64,000 nucleotides of DNA from positions 7,777 to 71,776 of the forward strand of contig VZRR01013752.1 of assembly GCA_013398015.1 (NCBI GenBank), read 5' to 3'. Every line of letters starts with the position of its first letter. The stretch's first letter is position 1. The translations under genes and the position numbers were made by a program. Positions 46,076 through 56,603 of the stretch are shown piece after piece. The notes under the pieces are model-generated. The model had not been told where the DNA came from, ran no database searches, and saw only the letters and a program-made list of their open reading frames with translations. Source of the DNA: Oreocharis arfaki (Eukaryota > Chordata > Aves > Passeriformes > Paramythiidae).

Positions 46076-46208
46076 AATCCCAGAATCTCAGAATCCCCAA
46101 ATGGTTTGGGGTGGAAGGGACCTCAAAGCCCATCCAGTGCCACCCGTGCCAAGGGCAGGGACACCTTCCACTGTCCCAGGCTGCTCCAAGCCCCGTCCAG
46201 CCTGGCTT
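46076..46208 (-). mobile_element. CR1 LINE fragment, type A 3' end
   Basis: Begins CAGAATCCCAGAATCTCAG (an expanded tail) and ends at GCCCCGTCCAGCCTGGC. About 130 bp. Confidence 0.9.
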
Positions 46209-47067
46209 TATTTTCCACTTGGAAAAAGACCAGCGATTCCAGGATCTGGGAGGCAGCAGAACTGGACGGAGGATGGAGACATTTTTCCCCCTGGAATCTG
46301 AGAGCGGAGGTGATCCCAGCCTGCCCCACTGCCAGGAGCAGCCACGGCGGCGGCGTGGGGGCCACATCCCCACCTCCCGCCTGCCCCGGGAGCTGCCGGC
46401 ACTGACACATTTCCTTGCAGCGCCTGCAATCAAAGGAATTGCCGCGTTTTTCCAGAGGGGAAGCCGCTCCAGTGGAAGCAGAGTGAGACGGGGGGATGAT
46501 TCCCAGCTTTCCCGAGGCGCCGCTCTTTTCCCAGCCAGCTCTGCAAGCCATTCATCATCCCCGATCCCTGGGGACGCGCATCCTCTCCAGGGAGCGTCTC
46601 CCTTCCCTCGCGCCCTGCCTGCCAAACCCCAGCCCGGCGACGGGAGCAGGAAATCATTACCCCACAGCTCGTTTTGTCCTGCCGAGCTGACCAGGGAGAG
46701 CAGCCCGAGCTGCTCCGGGTTAGGGACCTGTGCCCCTCCTTCAGGGGATAATCAGGAGCAGACCTTGGAGCGGCTGCTGGGAAGGGAAGGAAAAGTGCTC
46801 CTCGGGATCCTGGTGGGGAGCAGCCACAGCGCACTGCGAGGGGCACACGGGGAGATGTGGCATCGCCACGGCTCCCAAATCTATTTACTTAAATTAAGTG
46901 ATTGACTGATTGATTAAATTCCTGCTACAGCAGCCGTGCTCACACCCGAACCTCACCGACACCTCAGCTAAACTCGCATTCCCTGGGATTTCAGTGCTGG
47001 CTCTGCAGAGCAGCTGCTGGAAATGGGGAATGCAAGGGGCAGGGAGGATACTTGGCAGTCAGGATTA
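46209..47067. promoter_or_regulatory. CpG-rich unique block
   Basis: 46300-46720 has many CpG dinucleotides (for example CACGGCGGCGGCG and CCGAGGCGCCGC) and no repeats, unlike the CpG-poor CR1 flanks. It could be an orphan CpG island or GC-rich unique DNA. Long open frames through it look fortuitous. 46890-46915 is a GATTGA/TAAATT tract. Confidence 0.3.
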
Positions 47068-47448
47068 TCATGGAATCATGGAATGGTTTGGGTTTGGAGG
47101 GACTCGAAAGCCCATTTTGTTCCACCCCCTTCCACCTTCCACTGTCCCAGGCTGCTCCAAGCCCCAGTGTCCAGCCTGGCCTTGGGCACTGCCAGGGATC
47201 CAGGGGCAGCCACAGCTTCTCTGGGAATTCTATCCCAGGTGTTGCCCACCCTCCCAGGGAACAATTCCTTCCCAATATCCCATCCATCCCTGCCCTCTGG
47301 CACTGGGAAGCCATTCCCTGTGTCCTGTCCCTCCATCCCTTGTCCCAAGTCTCTCTCTGTGTCTCTCACGGCTCCTTCAGGCCCTGGAAGGCCTGACGAG
47401 GTCACCCCAAAGCTTCTCCTCTCCAGGCTGAACAATCCCAATTCTCAA
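47068..47448 (-). mobile_element. CR1 LINE fragment, type A, long copy
   Basis: Begins TCATGGAATCATGGAATGG, has lost part of the CTGCCATGGGCAGG block, and continues to CTCCAGGCTGAACAATCCC about 380 bp away. Confidence 0.93.
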
Positions 47449-48456
47449 TCCCAAGGGAGAAGAGGACAGAAATCCCTTCCTGCAGCACATCTGGTTGTAT
47501 CCAGACCTCTTTCTAACACACGAGAGTGGTGTTGCAGGATTCTGTTCTTCCCTGTGTGTTGGGGAGGGTGGAATAAAAGGCAAACAAGCGAAATAAAATC
47601 CAATCACACAAAATTCCTGCCTTTCCTAATTTCTCGCCAGAGCTTGGAGATGGTGTAGGCAGGAGATAATTAAAAGCATGAGGTCATGATGCTGTACAAC
47701 TTCTTCCCATGTCCTAGGACTGATTAAAGAGGAGTTATTTTTTTATCATAATTGCTATTTCCAGGACAAATTGTGCTTATTGTACAAGCGGCACCTCTTC
47801 TTGGAAAGCCAGAAACAACCTGTTGCTTTCAGCTCTTCCTTCCAACTCTCTTTCCTCAGTAAACGAGTCCTTTCAAACTCTTCCATGATTTTGCAGCCTG
47901 GTCATTGCTTTGCTTCCTTTCCCCTGGAGGGTTTCCAACAAAATATCGGCGACCAGGGGCGGCAGCATCTCCTGCAAGCCCTCAGCAGTGTTTGCATCCA
48001 GATTTTCCTCTGCCACCCCGCGCCAGCGTGACGAAGCTGACGTGGTTTTAATTAGCTTGAACCTCCCTGTTAAAAAATATAACCACGTATTTCCAGTTCC
48101 ACACAAAATCCAAGCTGGAGCCATGTTTCCGGTGATGGGATTGAGTTTGATGAACGTTAATTCATTTCCTGTTTTCCCAGCGGTCTGTCCTGGTGTTCCT
48201 TGAAGAGCGACGTTGGTCCAGCATTCCAGGAGAAGTGGAATGTTTTCTCACTGTTTCCTTTTGCTTGTTGGTGTGCTTTGTAGGATGCCCAGGAGAATTC
48301 TTGCCTTGCAAATCGCTGTTGCTTACTCTCTCACGAACTCTCGTATGAGCCCCAAATTTCCCCAAATTTCCATTTCCCAGATTTGCTCTTCCCTCCCGCA
48401 AAAGGTGGTGAAGGAGAACGAGACAAGGAAGGGAAGATGTTAGCCTACAACTTACC
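47449..48456. other. Unique DNA, no gene recognised
   Basis: About 1 kb, AT-rich in 47650-47790, with no recognised exon or repeat. Confidence 0.4.
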
Positions 48457-48860
48457 TGATGGCTGTGGGGTCCCACTCCCACAGGGGAGATCTGTAGATG
48501 CCCGTGGCTGGAAAAGCACAGCAAGAGCCAAGAGGGTGCAGAAGTCCCAAAGTTTTATTGACAGACTGCACGCTCGGCACGGAAATCGGTGTAAATTTTC
48601 TAATAATAATTAAGATAAAAGAGTAAAAGAAAAGAGGGAAGGGCAAAAAGCAGATACGAGCTAGGAGAGGAAAGGAGGTTGCCCATCCTGGATCCAGCAT
48701 TGATCCAGGTGTTCGGGGTCCTGGGGGTGCCACCCCAGCTTCGGGGGTACCTTCTTAGAGGTGTTTTCCCCACCCTGGCATTGGGTTTCCTGCTCTTCCT
48801 GTGAAAGGGTGAGCACATGCAGTCCATTCCTCTGGATCTGTCTGGAGATGGGCTGGGGGC
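48457..48860 (-). mobile_element. Possible solo LTR of a second type
   Basis: On the minus strand, a TATA-like TTTTATC near 48620 precedes a CpG-containing R-like stretch and an AATAAA (complement of TTTATT at 48557-48562). A GT-rich stretch follows, ending CCATCA at 48457. This order matches a retroviral LTR, but the 5' end and a target duplication could not be found, so limits and identity are uncertain. Confidence 0.35.
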
Positions 48861-48867
48861 TTTGAGG

Positions 48868-49046
48868 TGGATGCCCAGAGCAGCTGGGGCTGCCCCTGGA
48901 TCCCTGGCAGTGCCCAAGGCCGGGCTGGACATTGGGGCTTGGAGCAGCCTGGCACAGTGGAAGGTGTCCCTGCCCATGGCAGGGGTGGGGCTGGATGGGC
49001 TTTGAGGTCCCTTCCACCCCAGGCCATCCCGGCATTCTGGGATTAA
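48868..49046 (+). mobile_element. CR1 LINE fragment, type A 3' end
   Basis: Starts GATGCCCAGAGCAGCTGGG and ends CCACCCCAGGCCATCCC, followed by GGCATTCTGGGAT. About 180 bp. Confidence 0.92.
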
Positions 49047-50046
49047 CTCCTTACTGCCCAGGCTCCTGCAAATGTCTCCATGGATCCCATCACTCAGCCT
49101 TCGGCTTGGAGATCCTTCAGGAGCCTCAATGGCTGCCCGAGGAATGGACATTCACACAGGATGGGTCTGGGAGATCCCAGGCACCAACCAGAGCCACTCC
49201 AGGGTTTTTCCAGATCTTTTTGGTGGGCATAAACTCACATCCCTCCTGCAGGGCCGTGCCCTGCATCTCCTCATCCCACAGCAGTGCTGTGATGGTGGTG
49301 AGACGTGGTGGTCCCCACAGAGATGCCACCACAGTCGTGACCAAGGGGCCAGAGCCCAAACATGCAGTGTGCTGGCCACTCCTGGAGCAGCCCCAGCATT
49401 TCACTGCCTGTCACCTCAGCTGTGCCAGCAGCAGAGCCAAAGATGGCTCAGACAGCCCTCTCTCCTCACAGAGTAAATGCATCCCGGCCACCTAAGGGAG
49501 AGGGAGAGGGATAACCATGCTGGTGATCCCACAGGCTCCCTCCCTGCCCAAGCAAGGCCCTTCTGCCTTTAAATCAGGCTCCCAGCAAGCCGATATTGCA
49601 AGGCAGAACTCCTTAATGAGGCTGACAAGCATTTTCATTGTGGTAATTGCTGGCCCTGGCAGCAGCACAGACACCCAGACTACAAAAGAGTCACTTCAAT
49701 GCGAGGAGCTGCCACTGAGCCCCACGTCACAAAGCCCCTCTGCCACAGGGACGAGGACACTGCAAAGAGATGCTTCTGGGGAACTCTCTCTCCTTAAATA
49801 ACACATTTGTGGAGCATCCAGATGCTGGGTTAGCGCTTAACGAGTGTGGGAGAAAACAAAGCTCGAAGGGCTGTGTTTGGTTTGGGTTGGGGGTTGTTTT
49901 CTCTCCTTGATCTCATTTATTGAGTGTGTACAAACAGAGTGACTGAAAAACACGTAGGAAATCCATGGATGCTTCATTGTGCCAAGTAGAACTGGTCTGA
50001 GGGGACAGCTGGGCCCTGTGGGGTGAAGGTGGGAGGTGGGAGGATG
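49047..50046. other. Unique DNA, no gene recognised
   Basis: No exon or repeat family is recognised. A short GAGAGGGA run lies near 49498-49511. Confidence 0.4.
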
Positions 50047-50256
50047 ACCCCCACCCCTGACACTCTGGGGCAGTCCCATCTCACCCAAACCCCCACCCCT
50101 GACACTCTGGGACAGTCCCATCTCACCCAGACCCCCACCCCTGGCACTCTGGGGCAGTCCCATCTCACCCAAACCCCCACCCCTGACACTCTGGGACAGT
50201 CCCATCTCACCCAGACCCCCACCCCTGGCACTTTGGGACAGTCCCATCTCACCCAA
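50047..50256. repeat. 42-bp minisatellite, exactly five units
   Basis: Five 42-bp units begin at 50047, 50089, 50131, 50173 and 50215. The unit reads CCCACCCCTGACACTCTGG, then CAGTCCCATCTCACCCA. Variants alternate between GGGGCAG and GGGACAG and between CTGAC and CTGGC. As 42 is 14 codons, a repeated 14-residue peptide can be read on each strand, but nothing indicates a gene. Confidence 0.95.
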
Positions 50257-52518
50257 TTTATTTGCACATTGGTTGCAAGAAGCACAAGGGGGAGGTGGAG
50301 AGGACAACCCTCCAAACCTTGATAATGACGTGCCGGAGATCCTAAAAGGAGATTTGAAAATTGAGGTTTACAACTTCAACTGGGGTTTTTTAACCAGACA
50401 GGGCCACCTTGGGGACCGAGGTGTCCCAGAAGGTCAAGGATCAATTGTGATTTGGGAGTCTGGACCCACCATTGCACACCCAGGGCTTCACCAGCAGGCC
50501 AAGCCAGGAGAGCTGCTGCACATGCAGGCACGGGAGAGGGCAGGGATGATTCCCTAAACCCCAGCACCTCTATCCAGAAGAGCCTGGGAGCATTCTGGAG
50601 AAGCCCGTTATGAACCCTGGAAACTGCTCAGAGCGAGAGCAGCACTCGGAAGACAGAGCTCGTGTTTTAATGAGATTTATGGAGAGGAAATCTGGGTCCT
50701 TCATCCACACTTCCCCCTGGAATATCCCATTTTTTGTTCTCCTCACTTCCTCTGTCCCTGGGGCGGGGGGAGCCCTCAGCATCCCACACAGCTCTGCCGT
50801 GGGAGAAGCAGGAATAATTCCAGCTGGTGCGGCTGGAGCTCAGGTGGCCATCCTGCTCCTCTCCCAGCCACTTCCCTGCTTCCCAAGCCTCCTTTCCCGC
50901 TTTTACGGGATCCTCCAGTCGCCCCAAAGCATCTGCCAGGCTGAGCAGTGATTGTTTCTGTGTGGGGAGAAGAGAGAAAACAAACAGTGGATGGCATTTG
51001 CAAATCCATTTTTGGGCATCCCCAGCCCCGGGAGGCTGCAGGAGCCTGGACATTCCCAGCCAGCGGGAAGTCATTAAACTGCTTTTAAATCCCATTGCCA
51101 CCGGGAGGTTTTGTAGGATTCTTGAAAACGCTGGCAACCACAAAGTGGGATTAATCCAACCCCACTGATACGGGAGCTGCTGCGCTCTTGCAGATTGAGT
51201 CACAGCCACAAAACACGGCCCACAGGCACTGCTGTCACCTCCAGGGGTGACAGCACTGGGCGCTTCCAGAGGAAAAGCTGGGATTTGAGGCTGCACTGCT
51301 GCCTCTGCCGCCACACGCCCAAGTTTTGTCTCCGTGGGAAACTGCCCTGCCTAAAACCTACTGGGTAAAACCCACTTTGCGGGTCAGAGTGGAAAACAAG
51401 TCGAGTGCTTGGCTAAATTTGGTGGGTTTGGGATAGTTCTGAGGGACAGGATCATCCCAGTCCCTGCCCTGGGGGCTCCTGGAGTGTTTGCCACCCATTT
51501 CCAGATGCAATACAGACCCTGAGCCTAAGTCCTGGTGTATGGGGGGATTTCAGACCCCAGCCTGGAGGATTTAGATCCCCTTAGATAATACAGGAGGGTC
51601 AGAATTTTCCAGGTCAGCGTTTGGGGTGGCACCAAGACTCATTTTTGAGCTGGTTTTAACGTTTTTGAATGCTCTTTGCAGCTGGTGCTGCACCCCACAG
51701 GTTCCCTGGGATGGGGGCACCATGGGACACATCAGCTCATCCACACAAATTTGGATGGAAAAAGAACCTGAAACCTGAGCAAGGGTTTGAAAATCTTTGT
51801 CTGGTTTTGCAAAGCTGCATTTGGGGGTGAAAAATCACAGTCCCCATCTCTTCCCAGAAAACCATCCTATCCTACAGCCCGGGAAATGATGGCTGGGCCT
51901 TCTCCATGCTGAGCTTGGCCCATTCCAGCCTGGCCTTCGGGATGCTGCCAGGCACCCTGGTCCCTGCAAGGCTCTGCTGGATGGATGGCTTTGGGATTTG
52001 GGGTTTTCCCCTCTTTCCTCTATCAATGTTTTTTCCCTCCTTGCCCCGAAACATCCAATTAGAAGCTGTGGCTTGGTGTCCAGACATGGGGGAATGTGCA
52101 GGGATGGAGCAGGGGTTGAATTCTTGGCTTTGGCTTTGGCTTTGGCTTTGGATGGGGGTGGCCATTCTCAGGGCAGAGGTGGATTCACACGAGTCAGAGC
52201 TTTGCGTCTCCCTCCACGGGCAGCACCCAGCACCACCCACTGAGCCACAGCTATCCCGAATCCCATCCTCTGGAGCCTCATTCCTCACCTTCCCAGCTAT
52301 CCCTGCCATGTGTCTGGGTCTGAAGGCACCATCCCCACCCTACACGGGTCACTCCCAGCCCCCTGACCCTGTGCCTCTCTTTACCTCATCCTAAAGCTGT
52401 ACACATCTGCAAAGTTTAACCTGTGCCTTTTTCTGTGCATGAGATCCATTTCCTGGCCTGAGTTTCCCTTTTCCCGTGACTAATCCCTGAATTTTTCAGC
52501 TCTCAATTGTGCTTTGTT
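50257..52518. other. Unique DNA with (TTGGCT)n
   Basis: 52124-52151 holds four to five TTGGCT units. Otherwise about 2.3 kb of unrecognised unique DNA without an exon that I can support. Confidence 0.4.
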
Positions 52519-52690
52519 AGAATCATAGAACCATGGCATGCTTTGAGTTGGAAGGGACCTTAAAGCTCATCCAAGGACACCTTCCACTGTCCCAGGCTGC
52601 TCCAAGCCCCATCCAGCCTGGCTTTGGACACTTCCAGGGAACGGGGCAGCCACAGCTTCTCTGGGCACCCTGTGCCAGGGCCCTTAATTT
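52519..52690 (-). mobile_element. CR1 LINE fragment, type A 3' end
   Basis: Begins with a clean tail TAGAATCATAGAACCATGG, lacks the CTGCCATGGCAGGG block and ends after GCACCCTGTGCCAGGGCCC. Confidence 0.93.
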
Positions 52691-53794
52691 GCCATCTGAC
52701 TGGCTGGATCTCTTCCAAACCCAGTTGTTTGCTCTCCTTGAATCCTCATCCTCCAAAGAACCTCAAGGCAGGAAGGTTATTTCAGATCCTGCCCTAAATG
52801 TCAGAGGGATTTAAGGAAATTCCTCGTGCAAAGCCTTTCTGGAAAACACCCCTGCACGTGGGCTTTAAAAAATAACAGAGAGTTTATTCCTGGGGACACT
52901 CCCCGTGCCACATCCACGACATCAAATTCAGCAGATAGGCTCCATATCCTTCTGGGGTTTTTTTTCCCCCCTTATCTTGTAGGAAGCTGTTACATCCTCA
53001 CTGCAAAAGCTGCCCTGGAGCCTGGCAGAGTGGGACGAGGAGCCGTCGCTTCCAAATCAATTCATGGTGGTCTCAAGCTCTGTTTTTGTTCTGGCACATT
53101 AAACAGAATGAAGACATATGTCTGAATTTAAGACATCCTTTGGCTTCCCTGCGCACACGAGCCAGCCGAGAAATTCAAACTATTTCAAAGCGCTACGAGA
53201 AAGAATCATAGACACATCCTTTTGTTTAGGCATCTATTTTTAATTATCCTGCCTTTTAATATTCCTCTCCATTTGAGGATAATCAGGGAAAATAGATCCT
53301 GCTGGGCATTGTCATGCTTAATAAAAGTAAGGCTGAACATCTGCAAATTTGGCGACAGCGTGGCGCATCTGATGCACCAGCGGCCGAGCCGCATTCCCGG
53401 GTAATTATAACCCCACGTGCAGCTGGAAGGGTGGAATTCCCTGTTTACATCCATTCCAGCACTTCTCCCAAACTCCCTCGGCTTGGGGTGCTAGAAGTTT
53501 GGGAATGGGGGTGCCATTCCCCCCCCCCAGTCCCTGAAAGATGGAAGGGCAGGAGAATGGAGCGTTGTCTGCCCACCGGTGAGGGACTGGGATCCAGGGA
53601 GGAACTCGTGCAAGGCAGGGCTGGTGTTCCCGAAATTAGCGCCGTTGGAATTAAACCAGTGAAAGTGAGAGCAGGCTGCAGGCTTTCCCTCCTCCTATTT
53701 ATTATTTCATTTTTTCTTGGCAGAGCACACCCCACATCCTGCAGCGGCTGCCGCGCAGCCTTAGCTGCGCGCTGCAAAATCGCCCCACTGCTCC
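52691..53794. other. Unique DNA, partly AT-rich
   Basis: 53215-53410 is AT-rich, then CpG-containing and repeat-free. A C9 run lies at about 53520. No exon is recognised. Confidence 0.35.
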
Positions 53795-53862
53795 CAGGGA
53801 AAATACGGCTTTGCCCCCAGGGAAAACACGGCTTTGCCCCCAGGGAAAACACAGATTTGTCC
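53795..53862. repeat. 23-bp tandem repeat, three units
   Basis: CAGGGAAAACACGGCTTTGC-type units start at 53795, 53818 and 53841. Confidence 0.9.
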
Positions 53863-54644
53863 CACCTCTCCCTTGGCAGGATGCAGAGCCAGAGGCGATG
53901 TTTTCTCCCCCACCCCAAAGCTGGGCCATCCTGGCCGTGTGCGGGGCTGGGAGCTGGATGCGAATTGTGGGAAATGACCGACGGGCGTGGGCACGTGCGG
54001 GAGGAAAACGGGGAATGTCTGTCCACGGGGCAGCTGTTTGCCTCCTGCTCCGCTTCCCACACCAGGCTCTGTCCTTCCAGGCCTGGGGAAGAGGGCAAGC
54101 GGGAGGCAGGGAAAAATGACCAAGGAAAGGGAAAAAGCGCGTGGATGTGTGCCCAGCCCCGCTAAACGCGCGAAGCTCAAACCTCAGCAGATCCAAACCT
54201 CCCTCTGAAGCACACCTTGCCTTCCTTCCAGAATTCTCCACTCCAGAGCTTCTCCCAGAGGCAAAATTTAATTTATGCTTGGTGGGAGGGAGGGGATGGA
54301 GGGTGTGACACACCTCTGGATGCTGTTTTGGGGGACAGGAGTGACCTCCTGCCCTAAATCGGTAACAACAGGAAGAGATCATTTTTATGCCACATCAGAA
54401 TTCCGTCTCCAGAAAGTTCTTACCTTTTCTTTAGGACCAAACTGTTTATGTGCCCAAAAAGTGTCCCAAGCTGTAAGGAGAAAATGCGGGGGATGAAGAG
54501 ATAAAATTATTATGGCCACCCAGCAAATGGAGGTTCACTGGTCCGGATCTCCCAGCTGGCAGCAAAATGTCAGAAGATGCTAAATTATTTCCCAGGAGGC
54601 TGAGAGTGGAATCTCTGCTAGAAAAGGTCAGTCCTGAAGTTTTG
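53863..54644. other. Unique DNA, nothing recognised
   Basis: Moderately CpG-rich in 53930-54180. No exon or repeat family is recognised. Confidence 0.35.
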
Positions 54645-54901
54645 GGGGTGTTTGAAGCATTTTTACAGCCTTTCAGTACCTGAAGGAGGCCTAGAAGAGA
54701 GATGGAGAGGGACTTTTTATAGGGGAATATATTGCCAGGACAAGGGGAATGGGTTCAGACTGCCAGAGGGCAGGGATGGATGGGATATTGGGAAGGAATT
54801 TTTCCCTGGGAGGGTGGGCAAGCCCTGGCACAGGGTGCCCAGAGCAGCTGTGGCTGCCCCTGGATCCCTGGCAGTGTCCAAGGCCAGGCTGGACATTGGG
54901 G
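54645..54901 (+). mobile_element. CR1 LINE fragment, type A, cut at an N
   Basis: It starts around CAGTACCTGAAGGAGGCC, which is farther 5' than most copies, and passes GGATATTGGGAAGGAATTT. It stops at CTGGACATTGGGG, immediately before the single N at 54902. The expected continuation, CTTGGAGCAGCCTGGGAC, is absent, so the break is at the ambiguous base and not at a natural end. Confidence 0.94.
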
Positions 54902-54902
54902 N
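54902..54902. other. Ambiguous base (N), probable assembly join
   Basis: This is the only ambiguous base I noticed in the window. It sits exactly where a CR1 breaks off in mid-consensus and unrelated DNA begins. Confidence 0.8.
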
Positions 54903-55421
54903 TCCAGAGACTTCTAAAGAGAATGGAATTCCCCCATAAGCTTCACCCTTGGTCTGGGAGCTGCGTCCTCTCTGAGCCCTGAGCTCGCAGCTCCCCGAGG
55001 CTCCAGGAAGCCGCCCCAGCCAGGAAGAGCTGCCGAGGGCGAGAGGCTCCATTAGAGCATCCCTGGAAGGAGAGGCAGCGCCGTCCCTCTCACATGTGCT
55101 CGGCAGCTGCCTGGCTGCGCGTTTGAAGGACGCCACAAATGCAGCTCCAGATGCTGGGGCTTCCAGAGAGCCCCACGCTGGACGCCACTCAGGCTTGTCC
55201 TGGCTGCTGCACCAGAAAGGAAAAGGGTAATAAAGGAGCAGCTCCCGCGGCTGGGGCTGCAGGCTGCGGGTTCAGAGCAGCCCAGAGCAAAGAGGGAAGT
55301 GAGGCTGGAGGTGCAACCACAGTTGGTGCATCTTCCAGCAAGATGGGGCCTTGCTTGGGCTGCTCTGAGCTCCTCGATCCGCGACGCCGAGAGAAATCCG
55401 TGGGGTCATCGCAGCAAGGCT
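54903..55421. other. Unique GC-rich DNA, nothing recognised
   Basis: No exon or repeat is recognised. Continuity with the left side is uncertain because of the N. Confidence 0.35.
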
Positions 55422-55860
55422 GAGGTGCTGCCTTGGGTTTGCACGTTTATATTTTCAAACCCTGCCCTGCCTGGTGTGTCACTGTGCAGTTCCTTGCAGC
55501 TGCTCGCTGCTGCTCTCCCAGGCCAGGCAGGCAGAACAAAGCCTCTCCAGGCTCTCCAAGGACACCCAGCCTGTCCCAGGCCCCAAATGTGTAACCCAAC
55601 ATCTTGGGAAGGGGGGAGAGCTTGGGGAAATTACATCATTAACTGAAGTTTAATTGGTGAATTGATGCTGATATGCAGATGAACCAAACCTATAAAAGTG
55701 TGAAGAACTCGTGACTCGTTGTCCATCTTGGGCTCCATCTTGGCAGTGGCCTCTGGCTCCCCAGGGTGTGCCTGTGAAGGCCTTTCAGATAAATACCCAC
55801 CTTTATTCCCTTACTCCTGTCTGCTCTCTGTTTCTAGGCAGCCTCTCAAGGCATCAGAGG
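55422..55860 (+). mobile_element. Solo LTR of an endogenous retrovirus, with 4-bp target-site duplication
   Basis: The LTR occupies 55426-55856 (431 bp), beginning TGCTGCC and ending GGCATCA, flanked by GAGG at 55422-55425 and 55857-55860. It is the same family as 5945-6378, in the opposite orientation. A TATA-like TATAAAA is at 55691-55697 and a GATAAA polyadenylation-like motif at 55788-55793. No internal retroviral sequence adjoins it, so it is a solo LTR. Confidence 0.93.
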
Positions 55861-56171
55861 CACAGTGGGGATTTGCAGCTTCCAGGGCCTGTCTGGTGCT
55901 CCAGGCTCCCATCCCACGTGCTGATGACAGCAGCAAGCCTTGGAAGAGAGTGTGGACTGCTCCTGGTCACGGGAGCTGCAGTTCCTCCACGTGGATGTGC
56001 TGTGGGTTTGTGGATAAAACAAACTAAAATCAAAAGAGGGAGGTCACGATTTTGGGTCTGTTTTATGCAAACTGTAGCCGTGTCCCGTGAAGGGTTAAAG
56101 AACCTCACATCAGTAACCAAGCTTTAGAAACCTGCCCTAAGCCTGGTGTGCATTTGTGTGTGAAAAACATT
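55861..56171. other. Unique DNA, nothing recognised
   Basis: No exon or repeat is recognised. Confidence 0.35.
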
Positions 56172-56603
56172 TTCACAGAAGCACAAAATCATTAAGGTTG
56201 GAAAAGGCCCTCGAGATCATCGAGCCCAGCTGCTCACTCAGCACCACAGCACCGTGTCCCCAGCTGCCACAGCCACACCCCTTTCGAGCACTTCCAGGGC
56301 TGGTGGCACCAGCACTGCCGTGAGCAGCCCATTCCAGTGCTTGACAATCCTCTTGGTGAGGAAATTTTCCCTAATATCCAGCCTGAACCTCCCAGGCACT
56401 ACCCGAGGCTGTTTGCTCTGAGTTTGCTCCCTGTGGAGAAGAGACTGATCCCTGCCTTACTACAGCTCCTGTCAGGGAGAGCCACAGAGTCCCCCCTGAG
56501 CCTCCTTTGCTCCAGGCTGAGCCCCTTTCCCAGCTCCCTCAGCCGCTCCTGGGGCTCCAGCCCCTTCCCCAGCTCCGTTCCCTGCCCTGGACACGCTCCA
56601 GCA
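56172..56603 (-). mobile_element. CR1 LINE fragment, 3' end plus type C-like part
   Basis: Starts AAAATCATTAAGGTTGGAA and GATCATCGAGCCCAGCTG, passes GAGGAAATTTTCCCTAATATCC and ends at CCTGCCCTGGACACGCTCCAGC. It is about 430 bp; its 3' end is of the older AAGGTTGGAA type. Confidence 0.92.

Noticed and set aside
45781..46905. Plus-strand open frame of 374 codons
   Set aside because: It crosses two CR1 fragments in opposite orientation and a CpG-rich patch. No protein family can be recognised.
49837..50307. Repeated 14-residue peptide on both strands
   Set aside because: Produced by the 42-bp minisatellite, whose unit is a multiple of three. There is no gene signal around it.
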